The translations under genes were made by a program, and so were the position numbers. Positions 7,843 through 15,915 of a stretch of DNA of 64,000 nucleotides are shown piece after piece. The notes beneath the pieces are model-generated. The model saw only the letters and a program-made list of their open reading frames with translations. It had not been told where the DNA came from and did no database searches. This DNA comes from an uncultured Eubacteriales bacterium (lineage in GTDB: Bacteria > Bacillota > Clostridia > Oscillospirales > CAG-272): NCBI GenBank assembly GCA_934393265.1, contig CAKRQL010000020.1, forward strand, positions 66,879 through 130,878. Direction: 5' to 3'. The first letter of the stretch is position 1. The number at the start of each line of letters is the position of its first letter.

Positions 7843-10800
7843 ATGAGAAACACCAAAAGAATAATGTGGCTTATCGTCGTTACGGCGATAGTCTGCGCGC
7901 TCACTCTTGCAGTCGCCCTGCCCGCGAGTGCTAATGAGAACGCGAATGTCGCGAAAATCGGTGACACCGAGTATGCGACCCTCGATGCGGCATCCAAGGC
8001 TGCAAAGACGGGCGATACTATCACACTGCTAAGGGATGTGGATCTCGGAACCAATTCTGCGAGATTCTACAACCCGAGCGTTTCGAGCTGCCATGACCTT
8101 ACTTTCGACCTTAATGGTCATACGATTACATCGGCAGCTGCGACTGATGGTACGGTTATCGTTGCAAGGGTTGGACTGGTAATCAAGAACGGCACAATCG
8201 TGAATACGAATACCGCTGCTACGACAGCTGCGGTTTATGTGACCAACAAAGGTACAACTACGCTTGAGAATATAACCCTGAAGTCAACCGGCGACGGAGT
8301 GCATGTCTGCAAGCTGACGAGTGCTGCCGTAGTAGTTGTTAATGTTAACGATGGCACTACTGTTAATGCCGGTAAAAATGGCATATATATCATGGCACCG
8401 GGCGGAACAAAATCAAAGATCCCGCAGATAACGCTGAATGTCAACGGTGGCACGATCACCGGTGCAGAAACAGAGACAGAGACCGGAATAAAGGCGGCGG
8501 GACCAGGTAGCAGCGCGTACGGTATAGTCGGTGTTAATATCACGGGCGGTACGATCAGCGGAGTAAAGGTTATTACCGACAACGCAAATCGAATGGTAAA
8601 TCTCAATGTCACCGGCGGAACAATAGACGGCGATCTGGTCGGAGTTGGCGATAACAATATTGCAATTTCCGGTGGTACATTCAATGGCAATCTGACAGAG
8701 ACAGGCGATAGCAATAACGCAATCACCATCTCCGGCGGTACTTTCAGCAGCGAGGTAAAACCGGAATGGTGCGCCAAGGACTTCGCTGTTAAAGCGAATG
8801 ACGACGGTACATACAGCGTTAAGACAATCTATGTCGCTAAAACAGGCGATAACAGGTATGAAAGCCTTGCGGCGGCAATTAGCGCAGCGAGCAACGGTGC
8901 TACCGTAGAGCTTCTTACGGAAACCACCGAGGATGTAGTGATAGACAAGAATATCACTCTTGATCTCGGCGGATTCACACTTACCGGAAACGGCGTGACA
9001 GGTAAGGCTACACTTACCATAGCAGAAGGTGCAACCGCGACCGTCAGGAACGGCAGCATCAAGGGCACGGCAAATTCTTACTATACCATTCTGAACAACG
9101 GTACGGCGACCTTTGATGGGCTCACCGCTACTGCCGGAAATAATGGCTCTTCAATGATTGACAACCACGGCACGCTGACGATAAACAGCGGCAGCTACAC
9201 CGGCGGTCTCGATACGGTTAAGAATGAGCCGTCGGCAATGCTGACTATAAGCGGCGGTACGTTCACGTTGAGCAAAGGCACTTCCCGCTTTACCGGCGTT
9301 GTGTTCAACTACGGTACACTTGAGATCACCGGCGGTGAGTTCATTCAGAGCGACACGGGCGCTCCCTATGGGTATGCGCAGGTTATTCACACCGACAAGG
9401 ACGGGAGCGTGGCACCGTCGACGGTAATTAAAGGCGGTACATTCAAAAATCTGTGTACCAGGAGCGCGGCTTGGACAGTTCGCGCAACAAACGCGGCTGC
9501 AGGAGCGACAAAGGTTTCCGGCGGTACATTCAATAAGTCTGTCGGATGCTACTACTTTGCCGACGGCTCCGTTCTGGCGAAGAATTCTGACGGAACCTAC
9601 GGTGTCAGGGAAGGACAGTATGTTGCCTCAATAGGTATGACAGGATATGAATCTCTCGCCGACGCGATAGCTGCGGCAGAGGATGACGATACTATAACCC
9701 TCTTGAAGGACATCTATGAAAATGTTACCATAGAAGCGGGACAGCAGATTACCCTTGATCTTAAAGGTAAGACCCTCAACGGCGGAACAGGAACCGCAGT
9801 TGCGACGATAACAAACCACGGCACGCTCACCATAAATGACAGCGTGGGTGGCGGACGCGTGATGCGCAACGACTCCGGAATTGTCGGCGAGACCTCGTAT
9901 TATGTAATCGACAACTGCGGTGGCACTCTCACAATAGAGAGCGGTTCCATCTACAATAACTCCGGTTACAAGAAAACAAATCCGAGCGGATCTATGGTAG
10001 GTTCGTCGCTTATCCGCAACGGCGGTTCTGATGACATGTCTTACCTTTACATAAAGGGCGGCAGTATTACTCAGAAGAATTTCATTGCTGTTAAGAATGA
10101 CCCTAACGGTATCCTCACGGTTACCGGCGGCGAGATTTCTTCCAATCACTCCGCTGTACAGAACTGGTTCAAGGCAACTATAACGGGCGGTAAGATCACA
10201 GGTCAGCTCTGGACTGATTCGTATGTAGAGGGCGAGTCTGTCGGCGAGACAACAATAGGCGGAAACGCTGAATTTAACGGCGAGATCGTTATAGATATAA
10301 CTGGTAATATCGCTCCTGCTCTCAGGATCACCGGAGGTACTCTCAATATCACAAATATGAGTATCACGACTGCTGCCGCGGCTGCTGGCGCGAAGCCTGC
10401 GGTCTCCGGCGGTGTGTTCAACATTGAGGTTAAGAAGGAATGGTGCGTTGAGGGCTTCGCTCCGAAAGCACTTGCGGGCGGCACATACGGCGTTGAGCAG
10501 CTTGTGAAGCTCGAAGCCACCGAGGGCGTCCTCGGTGAGAGCGTCAAGTTCTACATTCTCACGAACAGGTACGTCGGCCTCAAGTTCCGCGTAAGAATTA
10601 CTCTCAACGGCGAAGAGGTTATCTACAACGGCGTTGATTATGAAAAGAATGGCACAGAATACTACGCATATATTCTTGACCTTCCTCCGCAGTACCTTGA
10701 CGCGGACCTTAAGATAGAGCTCATCAACAACAGCGGCGAAGCTATTCAGACCGTAAATTACAGCTTCCTTAAGTACTGTGAGGAGGTTCTTAAAGCGGAC

Positions 10801-11349
10801 GCAAATGCAAAGCAGCTTGTGGCTGACCTTCTTTGGTACAGCGTTGCGGCAAAGAACAAGTGCGGACTTGAATCCACAACCCTTACTGCAAAGCTTGGCA
10901 AGCTCGGACTTACACAGAGCACCGGTGCGATCAAGGCAACCGTAACGAAGTCTCACACTAAGACCGGGGAAGAGTCGTATATATCCGGCGCGACGCTCTA
11001 CCACGACAGTATGAACAGGATAATTATCCTTGTTGACAGCGGTTTGTATGAGAACACCATCGGAAATCACACCTACACATATAAGAAGGGCAACGGTACG
11101 GCAAAGGATCTTGTAAAGATCGGTGAGCTCGTGACCGACGGACCTACGTATGTAATGCTCGCTACCGAGGGCATATACGCAAATGAGTTCGACACCGCAT
11201 ATACCATAGAGGTAACCTTTAACGGCGAAGTTGTTGAAACTCTCGTCTACTCTGTAAATAACTACTGCGAGACAAAGGCAGCGGAAAACGAGCTTGCAAA
11301 GGCACTCTACTATTACGGTGTGTCGGCTGCAGCCTACAAGCATTCATGA
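7843..11349 (+). CDS. Large secreted right-handed beta-helix protein with three cassettes
   Basis: The 1168-residue product starts at the ATG behind GGAGG (7831-7835). It has a signal peptide ending near ALPASA (about residue 31). Three cassettes each open with a YxSLxxAIxAA...GDTIxLLxD motif (near residues 40, 340 and 600), continue as Gly/Thr-rich beta-helix rungs (ISGGTF, ITGGTI), and close with a DGTYSV/GTYGV motif. The last 260 residues hold two repeats of an extracellular sandwich-like segment followed by an SxxxYCE...LxxxLxxYxxxA helix. The same module ends the protein encoded at 44501-48625. I see no LPXTG signal, dockerin or transmembrane tail. A surface or released glycan-interacting role is inferred from the fold only. 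Confidence 0.85.
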   Translation: MRNTKRIMWLIVVTAIVCALTLAVALPASANENANVAKIGDTEYATLDAASKAAKTGDTITLLRDVDLGTNSARFYNPSVSSCHDLTFDLNGHTITSAAATDGTVIVARVGLVIKNGTIVNTNTAATTAAVYVTNKGTTTLENITLKSTGDGVHVCKLTSAAVVVVNVNDGTTVNAGKNGIYIMAPGGTKSKIPQITLNVNGGTITGAETETETGIKAAGPGSSAYGIVGVNITGGTISGVKVITDNANRMVNLNVTGGTIDGDLVGVGDNNIAISGGTFNGNLTETGDSNNAITISGGTFSSEVKPEWCAKDFAVKANDDGTYSVKTIYVAKTGDNRYESLAAAISAASNGATVELLTETTEDVVIDKNITLDLGGFTLTGNGVTGKATLTIAEGATATVRNGSIKGTANSYYTILNNGTATFDGLTATAGNNGSSMIDNHGTLTINSGSYTGGLDTVKNEPSAMLTISGGTFTLSKGTSRFTGVVFNYGTLEITGGEFIQSDTGAPYGYAQVIHTDKDGSVAPSTVIKGGTFKNLCTRSAAWTVRATNAAAGATKVSGGTFNKSVGCYYFADGSVLAKNSDGTYGVREGQYVASIGMTGYESLADAIAAAEDDDTITLLKDIYENVTIEAGQQITLDLKGKTLNGGTGTAVATITNHGTLTINDSVGGGRVMRNDSGIVGETSYYVIDNCGGTLTIESGSIYNNSGYKKTNPSGSMVGSSLIRNGGSDDMSYLYIKGGSITQKNFIAVKNDPNGILTVTGGEISSNHSAVQNWFKATITGGKITGQLWTDSYVEGESVGETTIGGNAEFNGEIVIDITGNIAPALRITGGTLNITNMSITTAAAAAGAKPAVSGGVFNIEVKKEWCVEGFAPKALAGGTYGVEQLVKLEATEGVLGESVKFYILTNRYVGLKFRVRITLNGEEVIYNGVDYEKNGTEYYAYILDLPPQYLDADLKIELINNSGEAIQTVNYSFLKYCEEVLKADANAKQLVADLLWYSVAAKNKCGLESTTLTAKLGKLGLTQSTGAIKATVTKSHTKTGEESYISGATLYHDSMNRIIILVDSGLYENTIGNHTYTYKKGNGTAKDLVKIGELVTDGPTYVMLATEGIYANEFDTAYTIEVTFNGEVVETLVYSVNNYCETKAAENELAKALYYYGVSAAAYKHS

Positions 11350-11363
11350 CAGGAGGGAATAGC

Positions 11364-11504
11364 ATGAAAGAAGTCATGAAAGAAAAATACACGGCTCCCG
11401 AGGCAGAGGTGATAAGCCTCACCGAGAGCGACATAATTTCCACATCTGTTGGAAACAACGCAAAGGGATTTGCCGACCCCGACTTTGACCCGCTCAACTG
11501 GTAA
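11364..11504 (+). CDS. 46-residue peptide of unknown function, coupled to the beta-helix gene
   Basis: An ATG sits 14 bases after the stop of the beta-helix gene with AGGAGG 7 bases ahead, so translation is well supported. The product begins MKEVMKEKYTAPEAEVISL, continues with a DIISTS segment and ends in an acidic, Asp/Pro-rich tail (FADPDFDPLNW). There is no signal peptide or membrane segment. The leader-like front half followed by a short variable tail resembles small proteins I have seen in gut Clostridia, but I cannot assign a family. It could be a secreted or modified peptide precursor, or a small regulator of the upstream protein. Confidence 0.7.
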   Translation: MKEVMKEKYTAPEAEVISLTESDIISTSVGNNAKGFADPDFDPLNW

Positions 11505-11653
11505 GTAAGGCTCGGACGGCACTGTCACCCGGATGCAGACCATAGAGCCGCCCGCTTGCGGGCGGCAGTGGTGCCCGGCGCGCCGGAACGGTTATATTTG
11601 CCTTTCGGCGAGGACAGAAAATCCCCAAACATGAAAAAATCCCTAAGCACAGG

Positions 11654-11684
11654 AAAAATCCCCCGGACTTTCCGGGGGATTTTT
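11654..11684. terminator. Bidirectional intrinsic terminator
   Basis: AAAAATCCCCCGGA and TCCGGGGGATTTTT form a near-perfect stem with a 3-base loop and T-runs on both sides. It separates the beta-helix/peptide operon from the convergent HTH gene. A second perfect stem, GCCGCCCGC-TT-GCGGGCGGC (11547-11566), lies just upstream without a T-run. Confidence 0.92.
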
Positions 11685-11789
11685 ATTGTACTGCGCGGGA
11701 CGCTGTGAAATACGACTTATTTAACTTAGTCAAGTACGATTTGCCTAATCGTAAATGACCAAATCGTACTTGACTGTTTTTGTCCTGTT

Positions 11790-12428
11790 TCACTCTTCAA
11801 AAAGGTCCTCGATATTACAGCCGAGGGTTCTCGCGAGTCGCGCGAGGATATCCGCCTGCGCCTTGTTTATATCGTTGCGGCGCTGTTCATACATCTGAAT
11901 ATTCCGCACGGCGACAGCTGACTTTTCGGCGAGCTGACTTTGAGAGAGCCCCGCCGCGGTGCGTATTCTTTTCAGGTTTGTCTCTCCTCTGTGAGAGGCG
12001 ATATATTCATCTGCTACCGCAAAGAATTTTGTAATATCCGCCTCGTGCAACGTATCATACATAGACAGCACCCGCTCAATCGGAAGAAGTCTGTTTATAT
12101 TCTGAAAGGATGCCCCTTTGTAATTCTGATACCGCGCGAGCGCCCAACCAGCCCAGTAGTAAACCGGGCGGTCAAAAAACGACTCCGGCGACAGAATGGC
12201 ACATCTCCCCGCTGTCGTGTTTATGACAATGTTCAGAAGCTCCGCCGCGGAGTATCCCGCAAGGTAGCGTGGGTTACCTTTTTCTATCTGTCTTGCTACA
12301 TCGGAGGACGAAAACATATTCCAGTACATGATCGGGTCTAATCCGGAGTCAGCCGCGTATTCAAACATTGTGCCGATGTTGTCGGCGACTATGTCAGCAT
12401 AGCTTTCTTCATACGCTCTTATCGCCAT
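11790..12428 (-). CDS. XRE-type HTH protein, likely antitoxin of the DUF3990 pair
   Basis: The 212-residue product has an unassigned helical N-terminal domain (about 1-140) and a C-terminal HTH_3 domain (about 150-208; LKRIRTAAGLSQSQLAEKSA, then VRNIQMYEQ recognition helix). The ATG follows GAGGTGGG. It overlaps the end of the upstream DUF3990 gene by 20 bases, so the two are co-translated. Order and overlap match toxin-antitoxin-like modules. Two palindromes in the promoter of the pair are the likely binding sites of this protein. The role as antitoxin is inferred. Confidence 0.8.
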   Translation of the reverse strand: MAIRAYEESYADIVADNIGTMFEYAADSGLDPIMYWNMFSSSDVARQIEKGNPRYLAGYSAAELLNIVINTTAGRCAILSPESFFDRPVYYWAGWALARYQNYKGASFQNINRLLPIERVLSMYDTLHEADITKFFAVADEYIASHRGETNLKRIRTAAGLSQSQLAEKSAVAVRNIQMYEQRRNDINKAQADILARLARTLGCNIEDLFEE

Positions 12429-13080
12429 TTTTTATCCCACCTCTTATAATATCCATAACAAACACACCGTCTGTGCCGGTATTGTGCCGATTTTCGCCGA
12501 AATATGCTTCTCGCGCTTTTTTATCGCGGCTGACACGTTTTGTATAGTATTCTTTACATTCTGCCGCTTCATACCCGAGAAATTTAACTCCGGCAAAGGC
12601 TCTTTCTGATTTAAGAACTATCTGGATACCGAGCTCGCCGAGGCGCATTGCCTCCCCGAGCTGCTCTACGGTTATTGCGTTGTTTATAAAGTCTTTTGCA
12701 AAGCTGAAATATGAGTCGTCAGCGCGATAGCCTATGATTATATCATATTTTTCAACATCAACATAAAAGTTTTCAAGAATATATTCCTTAGCTCGCACCG
12801 ACAGAGGAGTGTTAGTATCAAATGTTCTGAATTTCAGGAGCAGTGCCATCCAGTTGAGAATGGAATATTTATTATCTCTGAGGTCGAGAACCCTATACTC
12901 ACCGGGGTCTATTTCATACTTGTTGGCATAGCCGTTTGTCTCATTGTCCGCGCATGCCCACTCTTTTGCGAGCTCGGCGCTCTCGGTACAATAAAACCCG
13001 AGACCATAGTCGTTTTTCCTGTTTCCTTTGCCATATTCGGGCACCTCGATAATGTCCCTTGAGCCGTGATAAATAAACAT
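12409..13080 (-). CDS. DUF3990 protein (ADP-ribosyltransferase-like), putative toxin
   Basis: The product begins MFIYHGSRDIIEVPEYG and continues DYGLGFYCTESAELAKEWA, the hallmark front half of DUF3990, which belongs to the ADP-ribosyltransferase-like superfamily. A GTG at 13089 lies inside the ribosome-binding site (GGAGGTGA), so the ATG at 13080 is the sensible start, giving 223 residues. Key positions visible are the H-G pair near residue 6 and the FYCTE strand near 30. It is the first gene of a two-gene unit with an HTH protein. Toxicity and target are not shown by the sequence. Confidence 0.82.
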   Translation of the reverse strand: MFIYHGSRDIIEVPEYGKGNRKNDYGLGFYCTESAELAKEWACADNETNGYANKYEIDPGEYRVLDLRDNKYSILNWMALLLKFRTFDTNTPLSVRAKEYILENFYVDVEKYDIIIGYRADDSYFSFAKDFINNAITVEQLGEAMRLGELGIQIVLKSERAFAGVKFLGYEAAECKEYYTKRVSRDKKAREAYFGENRHNTGTDGVFVMDIIRGGIKNGDKSV

Positions 13081-13101
13081 TCTATTCACCTCCTCGCTAA
13101 T

Positions 13102-13131
13102 ATTATATCATTTCAATGATACATTTGTCAA
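13102..13131 (-). promoter_or_regulatory. Promoter of the DUF3990/HTH pair
   Basis: On the minus strand TTGACA (13126-13131) and TATAAT (13102-13107) are separated by 18 bp. The spacer is filled by palindrome 1. Confidence 0.85.
13106..13121. promoter_or_regulatory. Operator palindrome 1
   Basis: TATCATT-TC-AATGATA: 7-bp inverted arms lying between the -35 and -10 boxes and touching the -10 box. A repressor bound here would block transcription. Confidence 0.75.
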
Positions 13132-13148
13132 CAGGGAGGAATAAAAAC

Positions 13149-13164
13149 TATCGTTGCAATGATA
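13149..13164. promoter_or_regulatory. Operator palindrome 2
   Basis: TATCGTT-GC-AATGATA, nearly the same as palindrome 1, centred 43 bp upstream. This is about four helical turns, so both sites lie on the same DNA face, as expected for cooperative binding. Confidence 0.72.
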
Positions 13165-13171
13165 TATATAG

Positions 13172-13227
13172 TAAAAAGAGAGGTCTGCCGCGGGCACATT
13201 GAAATGCTCTGCGACAGACCTTTTTAT
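13172..13227. terminator. Terminator of the sugar kinase gene
   Basis: AGGTCTG and CAGACCT close a long imperfect stem (CCGCGGGCA against TGCTCTGCG). On the minus strand it is followed by CTCTTTTTA. On the plus strand T-runs also follow, so it may act both ways. Confidence 0.8.
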
Positions 13228-13294
13228 GTTGTTTGGTGGGGGAGGATTTTTCGGTCTTACCGGATATGTAAAAGCCCTCGGGCGAAGCAGATTT

Positions 13295-14314
13295 TTATCT
13301 CTGTATGCGACCGGTTCCGTTACCCCCCGCGAGTGCCTTGACCTCGTCGACCGAGACCATATTGAAGTCGCCCTCGATAGAGTGCTTCAGGCAGGACGCC
13401 GCAACCGCAAACTCGACCGCGTCCTGCGTGGAATAGCCGTTCAGACAGGCGTATATAAGTCCGCCGCCGAAGCTGTCTCCGCCGCCTACTCTGTCGACTA
13501 TATGCATGTGATAGGACTTTGAGAAGCAGTACTCCTTACCGTCATAGAGAAGAGCTGCCCAGTCATTGTCGTTCGCGCTTATGGAGGAGCGGAGGGTTAT
13601 TGCGACCTTCTCAAAGCCGAACCTCTCGGCAAGCTGACGGGCAACGGATTTATAGCCCTCGTGATTGAGCTTTCCTCCGGCAATGTCGGTGTTCTCCGCG
13701 TCTATGCCGAACACGTCGTGCGCGTCCTCCTCGTTGGATATGCAGACGTCAACGTATTCGCAGAGCTTTGTCATCGTCTCTCTTGCCTGCTCCCTTGTCC
13801 AGAGCTTCTTTCTGAAGTTCAGGTCACAGGAGATCTTAACGCCGTGCGCCTTTGCCGCGCGGCAGGCGTCGAGGCATATTCCGGCGACAGTCGGGTTGAG
13901 GGCGGGGGTGATACCGGTGAAGTGGAACCAGTCGGCTCCGTCGAATATCTTATCCCAGTCGAAATCCTCGGGAGAAGCCATAGCAATTGCGGAATAGGCT
14001 CTGTCATAGATGACCTTCGACGGACGCTGTGACGCGCCCTTCTCGTTGAAGTAAATGCCTATTCTGTCTCCGCCCCTCACTATCATTGAGGTATCGACGC
14101 CGTATCTGCGGAGCGCATTTACCGCAGACTGTCCGATCTCGTGCTTCGGGAGCTTTGTGACAAATGCGGAGTCAACTCCGTAATTAGCAAGAGAAACCGA
14201 GACGTTAGCCTCGCCGCCGCCGTAGACGACGCCGAACTTATCCGCCTGTGTAAAGCGGAGGTATCCCTCCGGAGCGAGGCGGAGCATGATCTCACCGAAT
14301 GTAACTACTTTCAT
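13295..14314 (-). CDS. kdgK: PfkB-family sugar kinase, probably 2-keto-3-deoxygluconate kinase
   Basis: The 339-residue product starts MKVVTFGEIMLRLAPEGY, behind GAAAGGAC. PfkB signatures are the N-terminal GGGEANVSVSLANYG near residue 35 and the C-terminal DRVGGGDSFGGGLIYACL near 285, with the catalytic Asp in GGGDSF. The GGGDSF form and the overall sequence fit KDG kinases, which phosphorylate 2-keto-3-deoxygluconate at the 6-position in hexuronate breakdown. Other PfkB substrates cannot be excluded. It stands alone between two terminators. Confidence 0.82.
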   Translation of the reverse strand: MKVVTFGEIMLRLAPEGYLRFTQADKFGVVYGGGEANVSVSLANYGVDSAFVTKLPKHEIGQSAVNALRRYGVDTSMIVRGGDRIGIYFNEKGASQRPSKVIYDRAYSAIAMASPEDFDWDKIFDGADWFHFTGITPALNPTVAGICLDACRAAKAHGVKISCDLNFRKKLWTREQARETMTKLCEYVDVCISNEEDAHDVFGIDAENTDIAGGKLNHEGYKSVARQLAERFGFEKVAITLRSSISANDNDWAALLYDGKEYCFSKSYHMHIVDRVGGGDSFGGGLIYACLNGYSTQDAVEFAVAASCLKHSIEGDFNMVSVDEVKALAGGNGTGRIQR

Positions 14315-14346
14315 AAAAATGTCCTTTCGGGTATTAATATTTTTTC

Positions 14347-14384
14347 CGGACGGGCATATAATCAAAACAAAGGGAGCCCGTCCG
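14347..14384 (-). promoter_or_regulatory. Inverted repeat in the sugar kinase leader
   Basis: CGGACGGGC and GCCCGTCCG are separated by about 20 AT-rich bases between the transcription start and the start codon. It could be an operator or an RNA hairpin. Confidence 0.45.
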
Positions 14385-14398
14385 ATATTCACACAGGT

Positions 14399-14427
14399 AT
14401 TTTATCACATACAGTATGAAAAATCAA
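14399..14427 (-). promoter_or_regulatory. Promoter of the sugar kinase with central palindrome
   Basis: On the minus strand TTGATT (14422-14427) and TAAAAT (14399-14404) are 17 bp apart. An 11-bp palindrome, CATAC-A-GTATG (14408-14418), fills the spacer and is a likely repressor site. Confidence 0.7.
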
Positions 14428-14441
14428 GGGGTCGGGGGAAA

Positions 14442-14480
14442 CAAAAATCCCGCGGACGGCGGGCAGAGCCGTTCGCGGGC
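14442..14480 (-). terminator. Terminator of the AbrB-like gene
   Basis: CCCGCG and CGCGGG close a 12-bp stem (one mismatch) with a 7-base loop. On the minus strand it is followed by ATTTTTG. Confidence 0.8.
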
Positions 14481-14511
14481 GGGGGATAGGGGACTGTCAC
14501 GAAGTTTTTTG

Positions 14512-14760
14512 TCAGATATCCTTTGTACGGAGCTCTTCAAGGCACTTTCTGCAGATTTTCTTACCCTTGAAATATGTAATGTCCTCGACAGCGTCGCAGA
14601 ACATGCAGGTCGGCTGATACTTCGTCAGGATTATCTTCTCTCCGTCGACGAATATCTCAACGGCGTCGTTATTCGTGATGCTCATGTTGGTACGGATCTC
14701 CTTCGGTATTACTATTCTTCCGAGCTCATCCACATTTCTTACTATGCCTGTTGATTTCAT
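14512..14760 (-). CDS. AbrB/SpoVT-family transition-state regulator
   Basis: The 82-residue product starts MKSTGIVRNVDELGRIVIPK, the swapped-hairpin AbrB DNA-binding fold (residues 1-50), then EKIILTKY. The C-terminal part has two cysteine pairs (CMFC and CRKC), a probable zinc ribbon seen in clostridial AbrB-like proteins. The ATG is preceded by AAAGGAG; the longer reading frame upstream has no such site. It is divergent from spoIIIAA. AbrB-type proteins repress stationary-phase and sporulation genes; its targets here are unknown. Confidence 0.9.
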   Translation of the reverse strand: MKSTGIVRNVDELGRIVIPKEIRTNMSITNNDAVEIFVDGEKIILTKYQPTCMFCDAVEDITYFKGKKICRKCLEELRTKDI

Positions 14761-14845
14761 GATTTTTCTCCTTTTTTCTTTTAAGTAATAAATTCGTGCT
14801 TTTTCTTTTTTCGGGAAAGCCTGACATTTTCTGCCTTCCATACAC

Positions 14846-14874
14846 ATATTACCACTCGATACGGTTTTTGTCAA
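14846..14874 (-). promoter_or_regulatory. Promoter of the AbrB-like gene
   Basis: On the minus strand TTGACA (14869-14874) and TAATAT (14846-14851) have a 17-bp spacer. I could not find a convincing sigma-E promoter for spoIIIAA in the remaining 125 bases. Confidence 0.75.
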
Positions 14875-15000
14875 CAAGAAATCCGAAAAAAGTTGTGAAC
14901 AAATTGGAAACAAAATGGAATTTCATGTAATTTATGGTCAGAATTTGTCGAATGGCTGAAAGGGGGCGGTTTTACGGAGGGGTACAGGGTAGTCACAGAC

Positions 15001-15915
15001 ATGCTCCCCCGGCAGATGAGGTGCGAGATAGAGCGTATCGGACTCTCGCGCAGGGATTTTCCGGACGGGCTCTCGGAGGTGCGGCTCCGCTCTCCGGGCA
15101 GGTGCTCTCTCGTTATGTCCGGGGAAAACATCATACTCTCCTCGCAGATTTCGCGCGAGGAGACGGAGGAGATCCTCAGGCGGATGACCGGCGGCTCGCT
15201 CTATGCGTTCCGGGACAGTATATGCGAGGGCTATGTGACGCTCGAATGTGGGATCCGCGTCGGCGTCTGCGGGCGGGCGAGGTATGAGGGCGGCAGGATT
15301 GTCGGCGTCTCGGAGATAGCCTCGCTCGTTTTCAGAATACCGCACGGGGTGTCCGACACGGCGGGGGAGATTTTCCGCACGTGGGAGGAGAGGGGGATGC
15401 CGGGGCTTCTTATCTACTCTCCGCCGGGGTGCGGAAAGACTACGGCGCTCCGTTCTCTCGCCGGACTCATCGGCGGAGGGGCACGACCGCGCCGGGTGGT
15501 CGTCGTTGACGAGAGGTGCGAGTTCTCGGCGGATGACTACTCCTCGGCGACGGTTGATATTCTCTCGGGCTACACGCGGGAGCTCGGAATAGGGATAGCG
15601 ACGCGCACGATGTCCGCGGAGGTGATAATGGTTGACGAGATAGGCGGAGAGGCAGAGGCACGGGGAATATTCGGCGCGGTGCGCTGCGGGGTTCCGCTTA
15701 TCGCGTCGATACATGCCTCGACCCTCTGTGAGGCGGTGACAAAGCCGGGGATAATGCGCTTTCTGCGCTGTGGGGCGTTTTCGCTCTTTGCGGGGATATT
15801 CCGCATGCGCGACGGCTTCCGGTGCACTATTTCCGGGGCGGAGGAGGCAGTGCATGCGGCAAAGGAGCTGAACGGAGCGCATGCGCGAGTGGAGGGAATT
15901 ACATGTACCGTATAG
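15001..15915 (+). CDS. spoIIIAA: Stage III sporulation protein AA (ATPase)
   Basis: This is the ATPase of the SpoIIIA-SpoIIQ channel connecting mother cell and forespore. Walker A is SPPGCGKTTAL near residue 140; Walker B-like VVVVDERCEF near 165 and EVIMVDEIGGEAEA near 208 follow, as in secretion-type ATPases. The length of 304 residues is normal. The frame stays open for about 100 bases upstream but holds no ATG, GTG or TTG, and no good ribosome-binding site precedes 15001. The start is therefore the least certain point. It is the first gene of an eight-gene operon with overlapping ends. Confidence 0.93.
   Translation: MLPRQMRCEIERIGLSRRDFPDGLSEVRLRSPGRCSLVMSGENIILSSQISREETEEILRRMTGGSLYAFRDSICEGYVTLECGIRVGVCGRARYEGGRIVGVSEIASLVFRIPHGVSDTAGEIFRTWEERGMPGLLIYSPPGCGKTTALRSLAGLIGGGARPRRVVVVDERCEFSADDYSSATVDILSGYTRELGIGIATRTMSAEVIMVDEIGGEAEARGIFGAVRCGVPLIASIHASTLCEAVTKPGIMRFLRCGAFSLFAGIFRMRDGFRCTISGAEEAVHAAKELNGAHARVEGITCTV

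Noticed and set aside
9628..11343. 571-residue open frame opposite the beta-helix protein gene
   Set aside because: It mirrors the codon bias of the real gene and has no family features, ribosome-binding site or signal peptide.
14881..15000. Sigma-E promoter for spoIIIAA
   Set aside because: No convincing -35/-10 pair of the sigma-E type could be picked by eye, so no feature is claimed.
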